Source of the DNA: Gammaproteobacteria bacterium
GTDB taxonomy: Bacteria; Pseudomonadota; Gammaproteobacteria; Pseudomonadales; Halieaceae
Length of the DNA: 64,000 nt
Direction: 5' to 3'
Assembly (NCBI GenBank): GCA_030426545.1
Contig: JAUHYL010000007.1
Span: forward strand, 17,402-81,401
Below the pieces are notes generated by a model. That model made no database searches. It worked only from the letters and a program-made list of their open reading frames with translations, and was not told where the DNA came from. Every line of letters begins with the position of its first letter. The stretch's first letter is position 1. Position numbers and translations under genes: made by a program. Below, piece after piece: positions 38,171-47,372 of this stretch.

Positions 38171-39773
38171 AGCGCACATCTGCCTCGTTGCTATGCTGCT
38201 CTGGGCCGGCCTGCTCAGCGGTTGTGGCGGCGGCGCTGGCCTGGCCTCTGTGTTACAGAGTGATCCCGACGGCGGCATCGGCGGCACCGGCGTCACCAGC
38301 TCCGGCACCATCGACGGCTTTGGCAGTATTTTTGTCAACGGCATCAAGTTCGAAACGGACGATGCGCGGGTTCTCATCGGTGGCAGCAATGCCCGGCAGG
38401 ACGACCTGGCGCTGGGCATGGTCGTGGTGGTGACGGGCACCATCAATGCGGATGGTCGCACCGGCGTTGCCACGCGGGTGGAGTACAAGGAAGAAGTGCA
38501 GGGGCCGATTGCGTCCATCACTGCCGATGCCGATGGTGACGTCCTGCTGCTGGACGTGCTGGGCAAGCTGGTCATTGTAGAGCGCACCGGAACGGTGCTC
38601 GATGGCGTGACTTTCGAATCCCTCAATGTTGGCGATGTGGTCGAGGTGTCGGGTTTCACCAACGAGGATGACCAGGTGCGCGCAACGCGTGTGAAGAAGA
38701 AAGCCGATCTGTTTGTAGGCGACAACGAAGTGGCGCTCAAGGGAGCGGTGCAGGAAGTGACCGATACGCAATTCCGGCTGGGCGGTATTTTTATCAACTA
38801 CGACGCCGCTGATCTTTCTGACATCCCCGGCGGCATGATTGCCGAGGGTGCGGAAGTCGAAGTTCGCGGCGAGTTCACCGGCAACTCGATTGTGGCTAAC
38901 CGGGTAGAAGAGGGCATTGGCCTGGCCGCGGTCTTTAATGCTGACAGCGAGTTGAAGGTACAGGGCACGGTTACCGGTTTTGTCAGCGCGAGTCAGTTCA
39001 AGGTGAATGATGTACTTGTTGATGCCCGTGACGCCGCGCTGTACCCCGAAGATTTTGTCGTCAACGACGGTATGGAAGTGCAGGTCAATGGCGTATGGGA
39101 CGGAGCAGCCCTGGTTGCGGACGAGGTGCGCGCGCGGCGCGGTCGAATCAAGCTGGAAGCTGCCGTGGTGACGGTTGATACCGACGCAAGCAGTATCACG
39201 CTGGGTCTGTTTGGCGGCAACGTCGAGTTCAGCCTGCAGGCCGATACCCGCCTGAACGACGATACCGCCATGGATGAGTCTCTCAGCCTTAGCGACATTA
39301 CCGCCGGCGATTTTCTCAGTGTCGAGGCGGTGCGCGCCGCGGGCCGCCTGGTGGCTACGCGCGTCGACCGCATCGACTTCGGCGATGAGGTGCTGCAGGC
39401 ACCGGTAGAGCGCTTTGCCCAGGGCATCAGCGTGACGCTGTTGGGTATCGATTACGTCACCCTTGGCACCACGTTCGAAAACGGTGTCGACACCGCCATC
39501 ACGCCGCTGGATTTCTACGGCCAGCTTAGCGAGGGCGACCTGGTCAAGATTCGCGACGTGCAGATCGCCGATGGCCGCGCCGACGTGGTGGAGTTTGAGG
39601 CGGCCTTCGCGCTGGACGGTGATCGCGCCTTCGACGGTGATTGCCAGCCCGGCCAGGGTGGCGGTGACAGCGGCTCAGACGGTATCTGCGGTACGCAGGT
39701 GACGAATGCACTGGTGCCCGGCGGCTTTGTGCTGCCGCAGGCTGACCAGACGAACGACAAAGTGTACGAGTGA
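38163..39773 (+). CDS. DUF5666-like lipoprotein
   Basis: Lipobox LLSGC; repeated modules GGTGVTSSGTIDGFGSIFVNGIKFET..., GTVTGFVSASQFKVNDVLVDA...; GTG start overlaps the upstream stop (GTGAATAG). Confidence 0.75.
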   Translation: MNRAHICLVAMLLWAGLLSGCGGGAGLASVLQSDPDGGIGGTGVTSSGTIDGFGSIFVNGIKFETDDARVLIGGSNARQDDLALGMVVVVTGTINADGRTGVATRVEYKEEVQGPIASITADADGDVLLLDVLGKLVIVERTGTVLDGVTFESLNVGDVVEVSGFTNEDDQVRATRVKKKADLFVGDNEVALKGAVQEVTDTQFRLGGIFINYDAADLSDIPGGMIAEGAEVEVRGEFTGNSIVANRVEEGIGLAAVFNADSELKVQGTVTGFVSASQFKVNDVLVDARDAALYPEDFVVNDGMEVQVNGVWDGAALVADEVRARRGRIKLEAAVVTVDTDASSITLGLFGGNVEFSLQADTRLNDDTAMDESLSLSDITAGDFLSVEAVRAAGRLVATRVDRIDFGDEVLQAPVERFAQGISVTLLGIDYVTLGTTFENGVDTAITPLDFYGQLSEGDLVKIRDVQIADGRADVVEFEAAFALDGDRAFDGDCQPGQGGGDSGSDGICGTQVTNALVPGGFVLPQADQTNDKVYE

Positions 39774-39885
39774 AACATGAGCGGAATTGGGGGAGTGAAA
39801 CAGGCGGCGGAGGCTTTCCAGTGGGGATTGGAAGTACTTCGCCGCTCCCCGTTTTTCACAGTCTGTTACAGGAGGTGCAGTACCG

Positions 39886-40148
39886 CGTGATGTGGTGATA
39901 CCTCAGGTTGTGCGTCGAATTTGCCAGATCATGACGCAGTTACTTGCAGAGGCCGGGCCCCCTAGAAGCCCGCTGTTAGTGTCTCTCAGGCGACTGTTTG
40001 TCGCTGGCAAATTTGACGCATACCTCTCAGGGTGGCCCACCGGCGACCCGGATTGTTGAACGCGACTGGTCGGACAAAGCCAGCCCTGACCAGCAGCGTA
40101 CAACGCCCGGGAAAACCGGTGACGTCACTGAGGTATCACCACATCACG
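39886..40148. repeat. Foldback/MITE-like element with 21-bp perfect inverted ends
   Basis: CGTGATGTGGTGATACCTCAG (39886-39906) and CTGAGGTATCACCACATCACG (40128-40148) are exact reverse complements; nested 17-bp inverted repeat with one mismatch at 39911-39927 / 40004-40020. Confidence 0.7.
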
Positions 40149-40947
40149 TGGCACCTTCGCCCACGGCGCGTATCTGCCGCGCCAGGTCGAGGAAGTCCTC
40201 GGCTATGTAAGTCCAGTCGCCTTCCGCGTGGATCTCCGCCGCGTCCAGATAGTTGACACCGGGTTCCGGATTCTCTGGCTTGACCGCACCACCAAACTCC
40301 TCCGGCCGGGGTACAAAGGCCGTCTGCATACCGTGGCCTGCGGCGAACGCCAGGTCGACCTGGTGGGCCGCTACCATGCACACCTGTTCCGGTTGCAGGG
40401 CCAGAGCCTGTATCGATTTGAGGTAGGTCTGCGGATGCGGCTTGTAGAATCCGCTGAGCGAGGATCCGAGGATGATGTCCCAGGGTAGCTTTGCGTGCCG
40501 GGATAACCGCACCATGTCGGCGAAGTTGCCGTTGGACAGGGGCGCCACTATTGCCAATTCCTTAATCGCCAGCAACCCCGGCACGGCGTCGGGCCAGGGT
40601 TGCAGGCGCTCCCACTGCAGGCTCAGCCGCTCGATTTCTGCGGCAGTGAAACGCTTTGGAAAATGCGTCTGCAGCAGCGCTTCAAGGTTGCTGCGATTGA
40701 TCTCGCGCAGCGGACGAAACGGTGATTCCTCCATGGCCTGGGTTGCGGTGGTGATCATGTAGGCGGTGCGCCAGTCTATCGCCAGCCGCCCGCTGTCGCA
40801 TTCCACCTGCTGTGCTTCTGCCAGTGCGCTGAACATCTGACGAAAGGGCTGATAAAAATCGCACACGGTGCCGAAGGTGTCGAACACGACTGCTTCTATG
40901 GGAACCTCGCCGCGGGCGGGCGACTGATTCGGGTTGGGCTGGAGCAT
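40144..40947 (-). CDS. HAD superfamily hydrolase (type II haloacid dehalogenase-like)
   Basis: VVFDTFGTVCDFY nucleophile motif, PLSNGNFADM, FYKPHPQTYLKSI, VAAHQVDLAFAAGHGMQTAFVPRP; start set at ATG 40947. Confidence 0.88.
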   Translation of the reverse strand: MLQPNPNQSPARGEVPIEAVVFDTFGTVCDFYQPFRQMFSALAEAQQVECDSGRLAIDWRTAYMITTATQAMEESPFRPLREINRSNLEALLQTHFPKRFTAAEIERLSLQWERLQPWPDAVPGLLAIKELAIVAPLSNGNFADMVRLSRHAKLPWDIILGSSLSGFYKPHPQTYLKSIQALALQPEQVCMVAAHQVDLAFAAGHGMQTAFVPRPEEFGGAVKPENPEPGVNYLDAAEIHAEGDWTYIAEDFLDLARQIRAVGEGAT

Positions 40948-41068
40948 GGGTGGCCTCTTTGCTGTGGTGAATGCCGGCGCAGGTACGGTCGGCCATGATG
41001 GCAGCGTCCCCAAAGCACGTCGAGCCGACGAAATGACCGGCTGGTCAACTTTTGGAATGTAAAGTAGG

Positions 41069-43078
41069 ATGAGGCGTTCCCCGCACAGAGACACGGCTGT
41101 CTTGACTATGCCCGCACATAAACCCCTGGCGACGTTACTGGCGCTGACACTGGTGGCGCTGCTGCCGGGTTGCAAGGCGGCGGTCGTCGAGGCGCCCGCA
41201 GCGGGCCAGCGGGCAGACTGGCCGGCCTACGGTGCCACCCCCGGCGGCACCCATTTTTCCCGGGCCTCGCAGATCACGCCCGACAATGTCGCGCAACTGG
41301 AGGTAGCCTGGCAGCACCGTTCCGGTGATATGCGCGAGGGCAAGCAAGACGACCAGTCCTTTTTTTCCCAGAGTTCCATGCAGGTCACGCCTATCGTCAT
41401 TGGCGATCGGCTCTACTACTGCTCGCCGTTCAACCGTGTCTTTGCGCTGCACGCCGAGACCGGCGAGGAGATCTGGTCCTTCGATCCGGGTGTGAACATG
41501 GAAGAAGTACCGGTGCTGCCAAATTGTCGTGGTGTAAGCAGCTGGCAATCCGGACGCGAGGGCGTCTGCGAGCACCGCATTCTCTTTGGCACATTTGATG
41601 CGCGCCTGATTGCGCTGGATGCCGAGACGGGCAGGCCCTGCGCGGATTTTGGTGACAAGGGCGAGGTCGATACTGCGCAAAGCCTGGGGACGCACCGCAC
41701 AGAGGAATACGGCATCACCTCACCGCCGGCGATTTTCGGGGATAGCCTGATAACCGGCTCCATGGTGCTCGACAATCAGCGCACCGATTCCCCGGGCGGC
41801 ATTGTGCGCGCGTACGATGTCCGCAGCGGCGAGTTGCAATGGGTCTTCAATCCCGTACCGCCGGGGATGCCCGAGCGCAACGCGGATGGCACGTGGCTCT
41901 CCGGTACCACCAATGTCTGGTCCATTATCGCGGTGGATGAGGAATTGGGCCTGGTGTATCTCCCCACCGGCAACACCACGCCGGATTATTTTGGCGGCCA
42001 CCGCCGTGGGCCGGGTGAAGACGGCGAGCGGCTCGGCCTGGACTACTACTCCAGTTCGGTGGTGGCGCTGCACGCCGACACGGGGGAGGTGGCCTGGCAC
42101 TTCCAGATGGTGCACCACGATATCTGGGATTTTGATACACCGGCCCAGCCAACACTGATTGACCTGACCGTCGACGGCGAACGCATTCCCGCACTGGTGC
42201 AGGTGACAAAGATGGGGCTGACCTTCGTGCTGAATCGCGCAACGGGTGAGCCGGTGTGGCCGGTAGAGGAGCGCCCCGTGCCGCAGGCGGGTAAAGTGCC
42301 CGAGGAGTACCTGTCGCCCACGCAGCCCTTTCCCACGCACCTTCCCTCCCTGGTGGGGCATCGCCTGACCCGCGAGGACGCCTGGGGGCTCACGCCCTGG
42401 GATCGTAATCGCTGCGCGGACCTGATTGAGACCATGAATCACGAGGGGCGCTACACGCCGCCTTCGACGACGGGCAGTATCAACTTTCCCGCCAATGCCG
42501 GTGGCAACAACTGGGGCTCACCGGCCATCAATCCCGATACCGGCATCATGGTTACTTTTACCAACCGGGTGCCGGGCTACGTGAAGCTGATTCCGCGCGA
42601 GCAGTGCGAGGGCAACCCTCAACCACAGCTTGGAACACCCTATTGCCTGGAGTCGTCCTTCCTGCGCTCGCCGCTGGGGCTGCCCTGCACGGCACCGCCC
42701 TGGGGCACGCTGGATGCAATTGACCTGGTCTCGGGCAAACACCTGTGGAGTGTGCCGCTGGGAACGACCCGCTACATGGCCCCGTTCCCGTTCTGGTGGT
42801 TGAAGGGCCTGCCTGGCCTGGGGGCACCCATGATGACCGATACCGGGCTGATATTCAGCGGTGTTTCCAATGATCACACGCTGCGCGCGTTTGATGTGCT
42901 GGCGGGCGAAGAGTTGTGGCAGGCGAAACTGCCCACCGCTGGCAATGCCCTGCCGATGACCTACCAGGTGCGGCCCGATGGCCGGCAGTTTGTGGTGATT
43001 GCTGCGGGCGGCCACTGGAGTGGCGGTGCGCCACCGGGCGACTATCTTATAGCCTTTGCACTGCCGTTGACTGAGTAA
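41069..43078 (+). CDS. PQQ-dependent dehydrogenase (quinoprotein, eight-bladed propeller)
   Basis: DWPAYGATPGGTHFSRASQITPDNVAQLEVAWQHRSGD, HDIWDFDTPAQPTLIDL, repeated propeller motifs; lipoprotein-like N-terminus LLPGC. Confidence 0.92.
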   Translation: MRRSPHRDTAVLTMPAHKPLATLLALTLVALLPGCKAAVVEAPAAGQRADWPAYGATPGGTHFSRASQITPDNVAQLEVAWQHRSGDMREGKQDDQSFFSQSSMQVTPIVIGDRLYYCSPFNRVFALHAETGEEIWSFDPGVNMEEVPVLPNCRGVSSWQSGREGVCEHRILFGTFDARLIALDAETGRPCADFGDKGEVDTAQSLGTHRTEEYGITSPPAIFGDSLITGSMVLDNQRTDSPGGIVRAYDVRSGELQWVFNPVPPGMPERNADGTWLSGTTNVWSIIAVDEELGLVYLPTGNTTPDYFGGHRRGPGEDGERLGLDYYSSSVVALHADTGEVAWHFQMVHHDIWDFDTPAQPTLIDLTVDGERIPALVQVTKMGLTFVLNRATGEPVWPVEERPVPQAGKVPEEYLSPTQPFPTHLPSLVGHRLTREDAWGLTPWDRNRCADLIETMNHEGRYTPPSTTGSINFPANAGGNNWGSPAINPDTGIMVTFTNRVPGYVKLIPREQCEGNPQPQLGTPYCLESSFLRSPLGLPCTAPPWGTLDAIDLVSGKHLWSVPLGTTRYMAPFPFWWLKGLPGLGAPMMTDTGLIFSGVSNDHTLRAFDVLAGEELWQAKLPTAGNALPMTYQVRPDGRQFVVIAAGGHWSGGAPPGDYLIAFALPLTE

Positions 43079-43106
43079 CGCAGCGCTGTAACAGAGGGAA
43101 CGAGCA

Positions 43107-43940
43107 ATGCCGAAGACCATGAAAAACCTGTCAGTGCTGCTTGCACTGCTGCTGGCCGCGTCCGTGCAGGCCGAGTATGAGCCGCCGCGCACCGCCGGGG
43201 GCAAGCCGGACTTCACTGGCGTCTGGCAGGTACTGAATACTGCCAATCACAATCTCGAAGCGCATAGCGGGCGCGCTTCGCAGATGATGCGTGAGGGGCC
43301 GGTAGTGCCGGTGCCGGCGAAAGAACTGGTGGCACTGGGTGCCGTCGGCGCATTGCCACCCAGTCTTGGCGTCGTGCAGGGCGATGTTATCCCGTACAAG
43401 GAATCTGCCCTGGCGCAGCGTGAGAAGAACCGGGAAAACTGGATGACCGACGACCCCGAAGTGCGCTGCTACCTGCCGGGTATTCCGCGCGCGACCTACC
43501 TGCCGCATCCCTTTCGCATTGTGCACAACCGCGACGCACTGTTGTTTTCGTATTCCTATGCCGGCGCGGTGCGCAATGTGGCGCTGCAAAACCCGGGTCC
43601 CGCGCCTATAGATTCCTGGATGGGCTTGTCCTGGGCGCGCTGGGAGGGCGATACGCTGGTTATCGAGACTACCGGCATGAATGACCGCACCTGGTTCGAT
43701 CGCGCCGGGAATTACCACAGTGACAAGCTGAAGGTGACGGAGCGTTTCACGCGCACCAGTGATCACACCATCGACTACTCGGCCACGATGGAAGACCCTG
43801 AAGTTTTTACCCGTCCCTGGACGATCAACATGCCGTTGTATCGGCGCGTCGGTGCAGACGCCAATATGCTCCAGTTCAACTGCGTGGAGTACGTCGAGGA
43901 ATTGATGTACGGACACCTGCGCAAGGAACCGCTTGATTGA
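43107..43940 (+). CDS. Exported protein of unknown function (GVW/GIW family, paralog A)
   Basis: Signal peptide; PPRTAGGKPDFTGVWQVL, WEGDTLVIETTGMNDRTWFD, VTERFTRTSDHTIDYSATMEDPEVFTRPW. Confidence 0.75.
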   Translation: MPKTMKNLSVLLALLLAASVQAEYEPPRTAGGKPDFTGVWQVLNTANHNLEAHSGRASQMMREGPVVPVPAKELVALGAVGALPPSLGVVQGDVIPYKESALAQREKNRENWMTDDPEVRCYLPGIPRATYLPHPFRIVHNRDALLFSYSYAGAVRNVALQNPGPAPIDSWMGLSWARWEGDTLVIETTGMNDRTWFDRAGNYHSDKLKVTERFTRTSDHTIDYSATMEDPEVFTRPWTINMPLYRRVGADANMLQFNCVEYVEELMYGHLRKEPLD

Positions 43941-44919
43941 GGACAAGCTTATGTTGATTCGTTCGATTGCCATTGCCAGCCTGCTCGCCAGTGCGGCGGC
44001 AAACGCTGCTGACTGGCAGCCGCCGCGCATGCCCTGGGGTGACCCGGATCTGCAGGGTATCTGGACTACTGCCACCACAACCTACCTGGTGCGGCCGGAA
44101 GAGCTGAAGTCACTGGTGCTCACTGAAAAGCAGGCTGCCTACATCGAGGAAAAGGGGGAGGAAGCGCTGGCCGATATCGACAATCTCCCCGAGGGCGATT
44201 TACAGGCCGGCGAAAACGTGGGCGGCTACAATGCGGCCTGGCTGGATCCCGGCACGCGGGTGCTGCGCGTGCGCGGTGAACCGCGCAGCTCCATTATCGT
44301 TGATCCCGAGGACGGTCAGATACCCTATACCCTGTGGGGCCGTGCACAGTTCTACTGGAAAGCCGGGCGAATGATGATGCGGCACAATAACCCCGAGGAG
44401 CGGCCCAACGGCGAGCGCTGCACGGTCGGTTTCGGCTCCACCGGTGGCCCGCCCATGCTGCCTGTGCTGTACAACAACAACTATCAGTTTGTGCAATCGA
44501 AAGACACCATCTTCATTCTCGTCGAGATGAATCACAACGTGCGTACGATCCGCATGAATGCCGACCCGCTGCCCCAGGCCCTGCGGCCGTGGTTGGGCGA
44601 TTCCATTGGGCACTGGGAAGGCGATACACTGGTGGTACGTACCACGCAGTTTCATCCGCAGCAGAGCTTGCGGTTGGCGATCAAGCACCAGCTGTTAATG
44701 GCGCCGGACAGCGTGGTGGAGGAGCGTTTTACACGCATCAACGAGAATGAAATCGTGTATGCCTTCAGCGTGACAGACGAGAGCCTGTATAAGCAGCCCT
44801 GGCGCGGCGAGATGACGCTGCGCGCTACCGAGGGTCCGATTTACGAGTACGCCTGCCACGAGGGCAACTACGCGCTGCCGAACATCCTGTCCGGCGCGCG
44901 ACAGGAAGAGGAGAGTTGA
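43933..44919 (+). CDS. Exported protein of unknown function (GVW/GIW family, paralog B)
   Basis: Signal peptide; PPRMPWGDPDLQGIWTT, HWEGDTLVVRTTQFHPQ, VVEERFTRINENEIVYAFSVTDESLYKQPW, collinear with paralog A. Confidence 0.75.
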   Translation: MIEDKLMLIRSIAIASLLASAAANAADWQPPRMPWGDPDLQGIWTTATTTYLVRPEELKSLVLTEKQAAYIEEKGEEALADIDNLPEGDLQAGENVGGYNAAWLDPGTRVLRVRGEPRSSIIVDPEDGQIPYTLWGRAQFYWKAGRMMMRHNNPEERPNGERCTVGFGSTGGPPMLPVLYNNNYQFVQSKDTIFILVEMNHNVRTIRMNADPLPQALRPWLGDSIGHWEGDTLVVRTTQFHPQQSLRLAIKHQLLMAPDSVVEERFTRINENEIVYAFSVTDESLYKQPWRGEMTLRATEGPIYEYACHEGNYALPNILSGARQEEES

Positions 44920-45362
44920 ACATGCGCATAGTAAAACTGTTGATGCTGGTGTTGTTGCCCGTGGTCGCCACCCTGTCCTGGCGGGCCTGGGGTCATCACG
45001 CCTTCTCTGCCGAGTTTGACAAGGACGCCCCGGTCACGCTCAAAGGCGTGGTCTCCAAGGTGGAGTGGATCAACCCGCATGCCTGGATTCACCTCGACGT
45101 GGAAGGAGAGGGCGGGCAGAGCGTCACGTGGATGGTGGAAGGCGGTACACCCAACACCCTGCTGCGCGCGGGCATTCACAAAAATTCCCTGCCCATTGGC
45201 AGCGAAATACAGGTGCGCGGTTATGAGGCAAAGGACAAACGCTGTCAGCCGGCCTGTAAAGCCAATGGCCGCGATCTTGTGTTCGCCGACGGCCGCAGGG
45301 TTTTCATGGGCTCATCCGGCACCGGTGCACCGAAAGATGGCTCCGACCCGCGCGACCGCTAA
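44916..45362 (+). CDS. DUF6152-like exported protein
   Basis: GHHAFSAEFDKDAPVTLKGVVSKVEWINPHAWIHLDVE; 4-nt overlap with the preceding gene. Confidence 0.75.
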   Translation: MNMRIVKLLMLVLLPVVATLSWRAWGHHAFSAEFDKDAPVTLKGVVSKVEWINPHAWIHLDVEGEGGQSVTWMVEGGTPNTLLRAGIHKNSLPIGSEIQVRGYEAKDKRCQPACKANGRDLVFADGRRVFMGSSGTGAPKDGSDPRDR

Positions 45363-45404
45363 CGCGGCATCAGCCGTGCAGCACGTTGACGGTATCGTCT
45401 TCTG

Positions 45405-45974
45405 ATGAATGAGCTGATTCACAGCGTCGCGCTCTGGCTGGATACACACGGCTGGAGCACCGCGCTGCACGAATCGTATTACATGTATAACTGGATCGAG
45501 TCTACGCACGTGCTGACGCTGATGCTCAGCCTGGGCATGCTGTTCCTGATCGATCTGCGTATGCTTGGACTTGCCCTGCCCAATGTGCCCGCCCGCAGCG
45601 TTGCGCAACGATTGAACGTGCCCATGCTGGTCGGTTTCACGGTGATGATTATCACCGGTCTGTTACTGTTTTACGCCATTCCGGTGCGCACCTCACAGAG
45701 CCTTTGGTTTCGCATCAAGCTGGTGCTGCTGGTGTGCGCGGCGCTCAACGCATTTGCCTTCCACCGTCGCATGAAAACTGCGCCTGCGGGTTGGGACCTG
45801 GCGCGTCGTGCGCCCCCCGGCCTTCGCCTTGGCGCTGTGCTGTCGCTGGTGTTCTGGGCGTTGATCGTCCTGTGCGGGCGTTTTATCGCCTACGACTGGT
45901 TCGACTGTTCCGGCGAACCGTCGCCATTTATTGCCACGCTGGCGGGCTGCGTGCCCGGCCAGACGCAGTTTTGA
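45405..45974 (+). CDS. Multi-pass membrane protein, DUF6644-like (paralog 1)
   Basis: STHVLTLMLSLGMLFLIDLRMLGLAL helix and further TM helices. Confidence 0.65.
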   Translation: MNELIHSVALWLDTHGWSTALHESYYMYNWIESTHVLTLMLSLGMLFLIDLRMLGLALPNVPARSVAQRLNVPMLVGFTVMIITGLLLFYAIPVRTSQSLWFRIKLVLLVCAALNAFAFHRRMKTAPAGWDLARRAPPGLRLGAVLSLVFWALIVLCGRFIAYDWFDCSGEPSPFIATLAGCVPGQTQF

Positions 45975-45983
45975 GGTGCGCGC

Positions 45984-46565
45984 ATGAGTGACGCAGGCGG
46001 CTTCGTGTATAAACGTAGTGTGTTGGTATTGCTCGCAATGATTGCCGCGTTGTGGTTTGCGTTGAGCGATCTGCGTGTAGAGGCGTGGCACGGATTACTG
46101 CCCTTGTTTGAATGGATGGAGACGACGCCGTTCGGCGTTATCGGCAAAACCTGGGGCTGGGCCTTTGCCACCGTGGAGGCATTTCACCTGCTCGCCATGG
46201 CGTTGCTCGGTGGCGCTGTGCTTGTCGCTGACGGGCGCCTGCTCGGCCTGGTGTTGCGCGAAACACCCGCCAGACAGGTGCAGGAGCAGTGCCATACGCT
46301 GTTCGTCTGGAGCCTGGTCGTGGCTGTCTTTACCGGGATATTCATGGCCTGTGGTGTGGCCTCGAAGATCTACTATCTCGAAGTTTTCTGGTACAAGATG
46401 CTGGCGCTGTCAGTGGGCGTCGTCTTTGCCTTCTTCGTGCGCCGCCCGCTGGTGGCGCATGTCTACCAGGTGCCGTCCAATACCATCAGGCTGGTGGCCA
46501 TTGCCTCCGTTATGATCTGGTTTTCGGTGGCGGCAACGGGCCGCTGGATCGGGTTTTCCGGGTGA
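45984..46565 (+). CDS. Multi-pass membrane protein, DUF6644-like (paralog 2)
   Basis: VEAFHLLAMALLGGAVLVADGRLLGLVL corresponds to the helix of paralog 1. Confidence 0.6.
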   Translation: MSDAGGFVYKRSVLVLLAMIAALWFALSDLRVEAWHGLLPLFEWMETTPFGVIGKTWGWAFATVEAFHLLAMALLGGAVLVADGRLLGLVLRETPARQVQEQCHTLFVWSLVVAVFTGIFMACGVASKIYYLEVFWYKMLALSVGVVFAFFVRRPLVAHVYQVPSNTIRLVAIASVMIWFSVAATGRWIGFSG

Positions 46566-46635
46566 AGGCTGCCTGCATTTTTCCAGGCTGCGCGCCGCTG
46601 TGCCGTGCGCGCAGCTGCCGTGCGGGGGATTAGCA

Positions 46636-46788
46636 ATGGACAGGAAGAAAATCGCTTCGAATGCCGCGCGCAAAGATGCTCAGCTGGCCGCACGTCTCGC
46701 TTCGCTGGGTATTGTCGTCGGGTTCGTCATCTACTGGTGGAATGAACTGCAGGCCGTGCGGGAAATGCTGGAACTGGCTTACGGTTAG
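46636..46788 (+). CDS. Small single-TM protein
   Basis: MDRKKIASNAARKDAQLAARLASLGIVVGFVIYWWNELQAVREMLELAYG (50 aa), same strand as the cluster. Confidence 0.5.
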   Translation: MDRKKIASNAARKDAQLAARLASLGIVVGFVIYWWNELQAVREMLELAYG

Positions 46789-47372
46789 TCACGCGGTATG
46801 CTGGTCGGCGAGTGACCTTCGCGCTCCTGAGCTTCGAAAACATACTCAAATTCATGTCCGTCGCGCAGTTCTTTCGCCGCGCGAAAAAAGCCCTGCACGC
46901 GCAGCGTGACGGTAACGTCGCGCTGGGTGCGATTCTGCCAGAACCAGCCGTGTATGCCTGAAAACGGCGCGACGTACGAGCCCTGCCGCGAGGCGGCGCG
47001 CGCTTTTTCGAAGCTCTTTGCATAGCCTGGCGCCGCGCCGTCCGGTTCCGCGTGCATATCAAACAGCACGGTATCCTGTGCCTGCCAGTCGTAGAGCAGC
47101 GCTGCACCGGCTTCCAGCCGGTACTTGAATTCCACGGCTTCAAACGGCGCGAGCTGGAACTGCCGCTGGTCTGTCTGCCATGCGAAAGGCTGGCTTACGA
47201 GCGCGCTGTTGTCGTCTCCGGAGAGATCGCCCAGGCCGAGCCTTGCACCGGTGCCCAGAGGGTCCCAACCGTACTCTGCCGGCAGCACCACGGTCACCAG
47301 CAGCACCAGTGCGGCACACAGTGCGCCAGCGCTGGCGCGCAGTACCGATCGCCTGGTGTGTGCCATGCTCAT
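46785..47372 (-). CDS. Membrane-anchored protein of unknown function
   Basis: N-terminal TM (LRASAGALCAALVLLVTVVLP) and soluble C-terminal domain YRLEAGAALLYDWQAQDTVLFDMHAEP. Confidence 0.65.
   Translation of the reverse strand: MSMAHTRRSVLRASAGALCAALVLLVTVVLPAEYGWDPLGTGARLGLGDLSGDDNSALVSQPFAWQTDQRQFQLAPFEAVEFKYRLEAGAALLYDWQAQDTVLFDMHAEPDGAAPGYAKSFEKARAASRQGSYVAPFSGIHGWFWQNRTQRDVTVTLRVQGFFRAAKELRDGHEFEYVFEAQEREGHSPTSIPRD

Noticed and set aside
39784-39860. Rho-independent terminator after the DUF5666-like gene
   Set aside because: There is a CTCCCCGTTTTT tract and a possible distant GGGGAG partner, but no compact continuous stem could be drawn with confidence.
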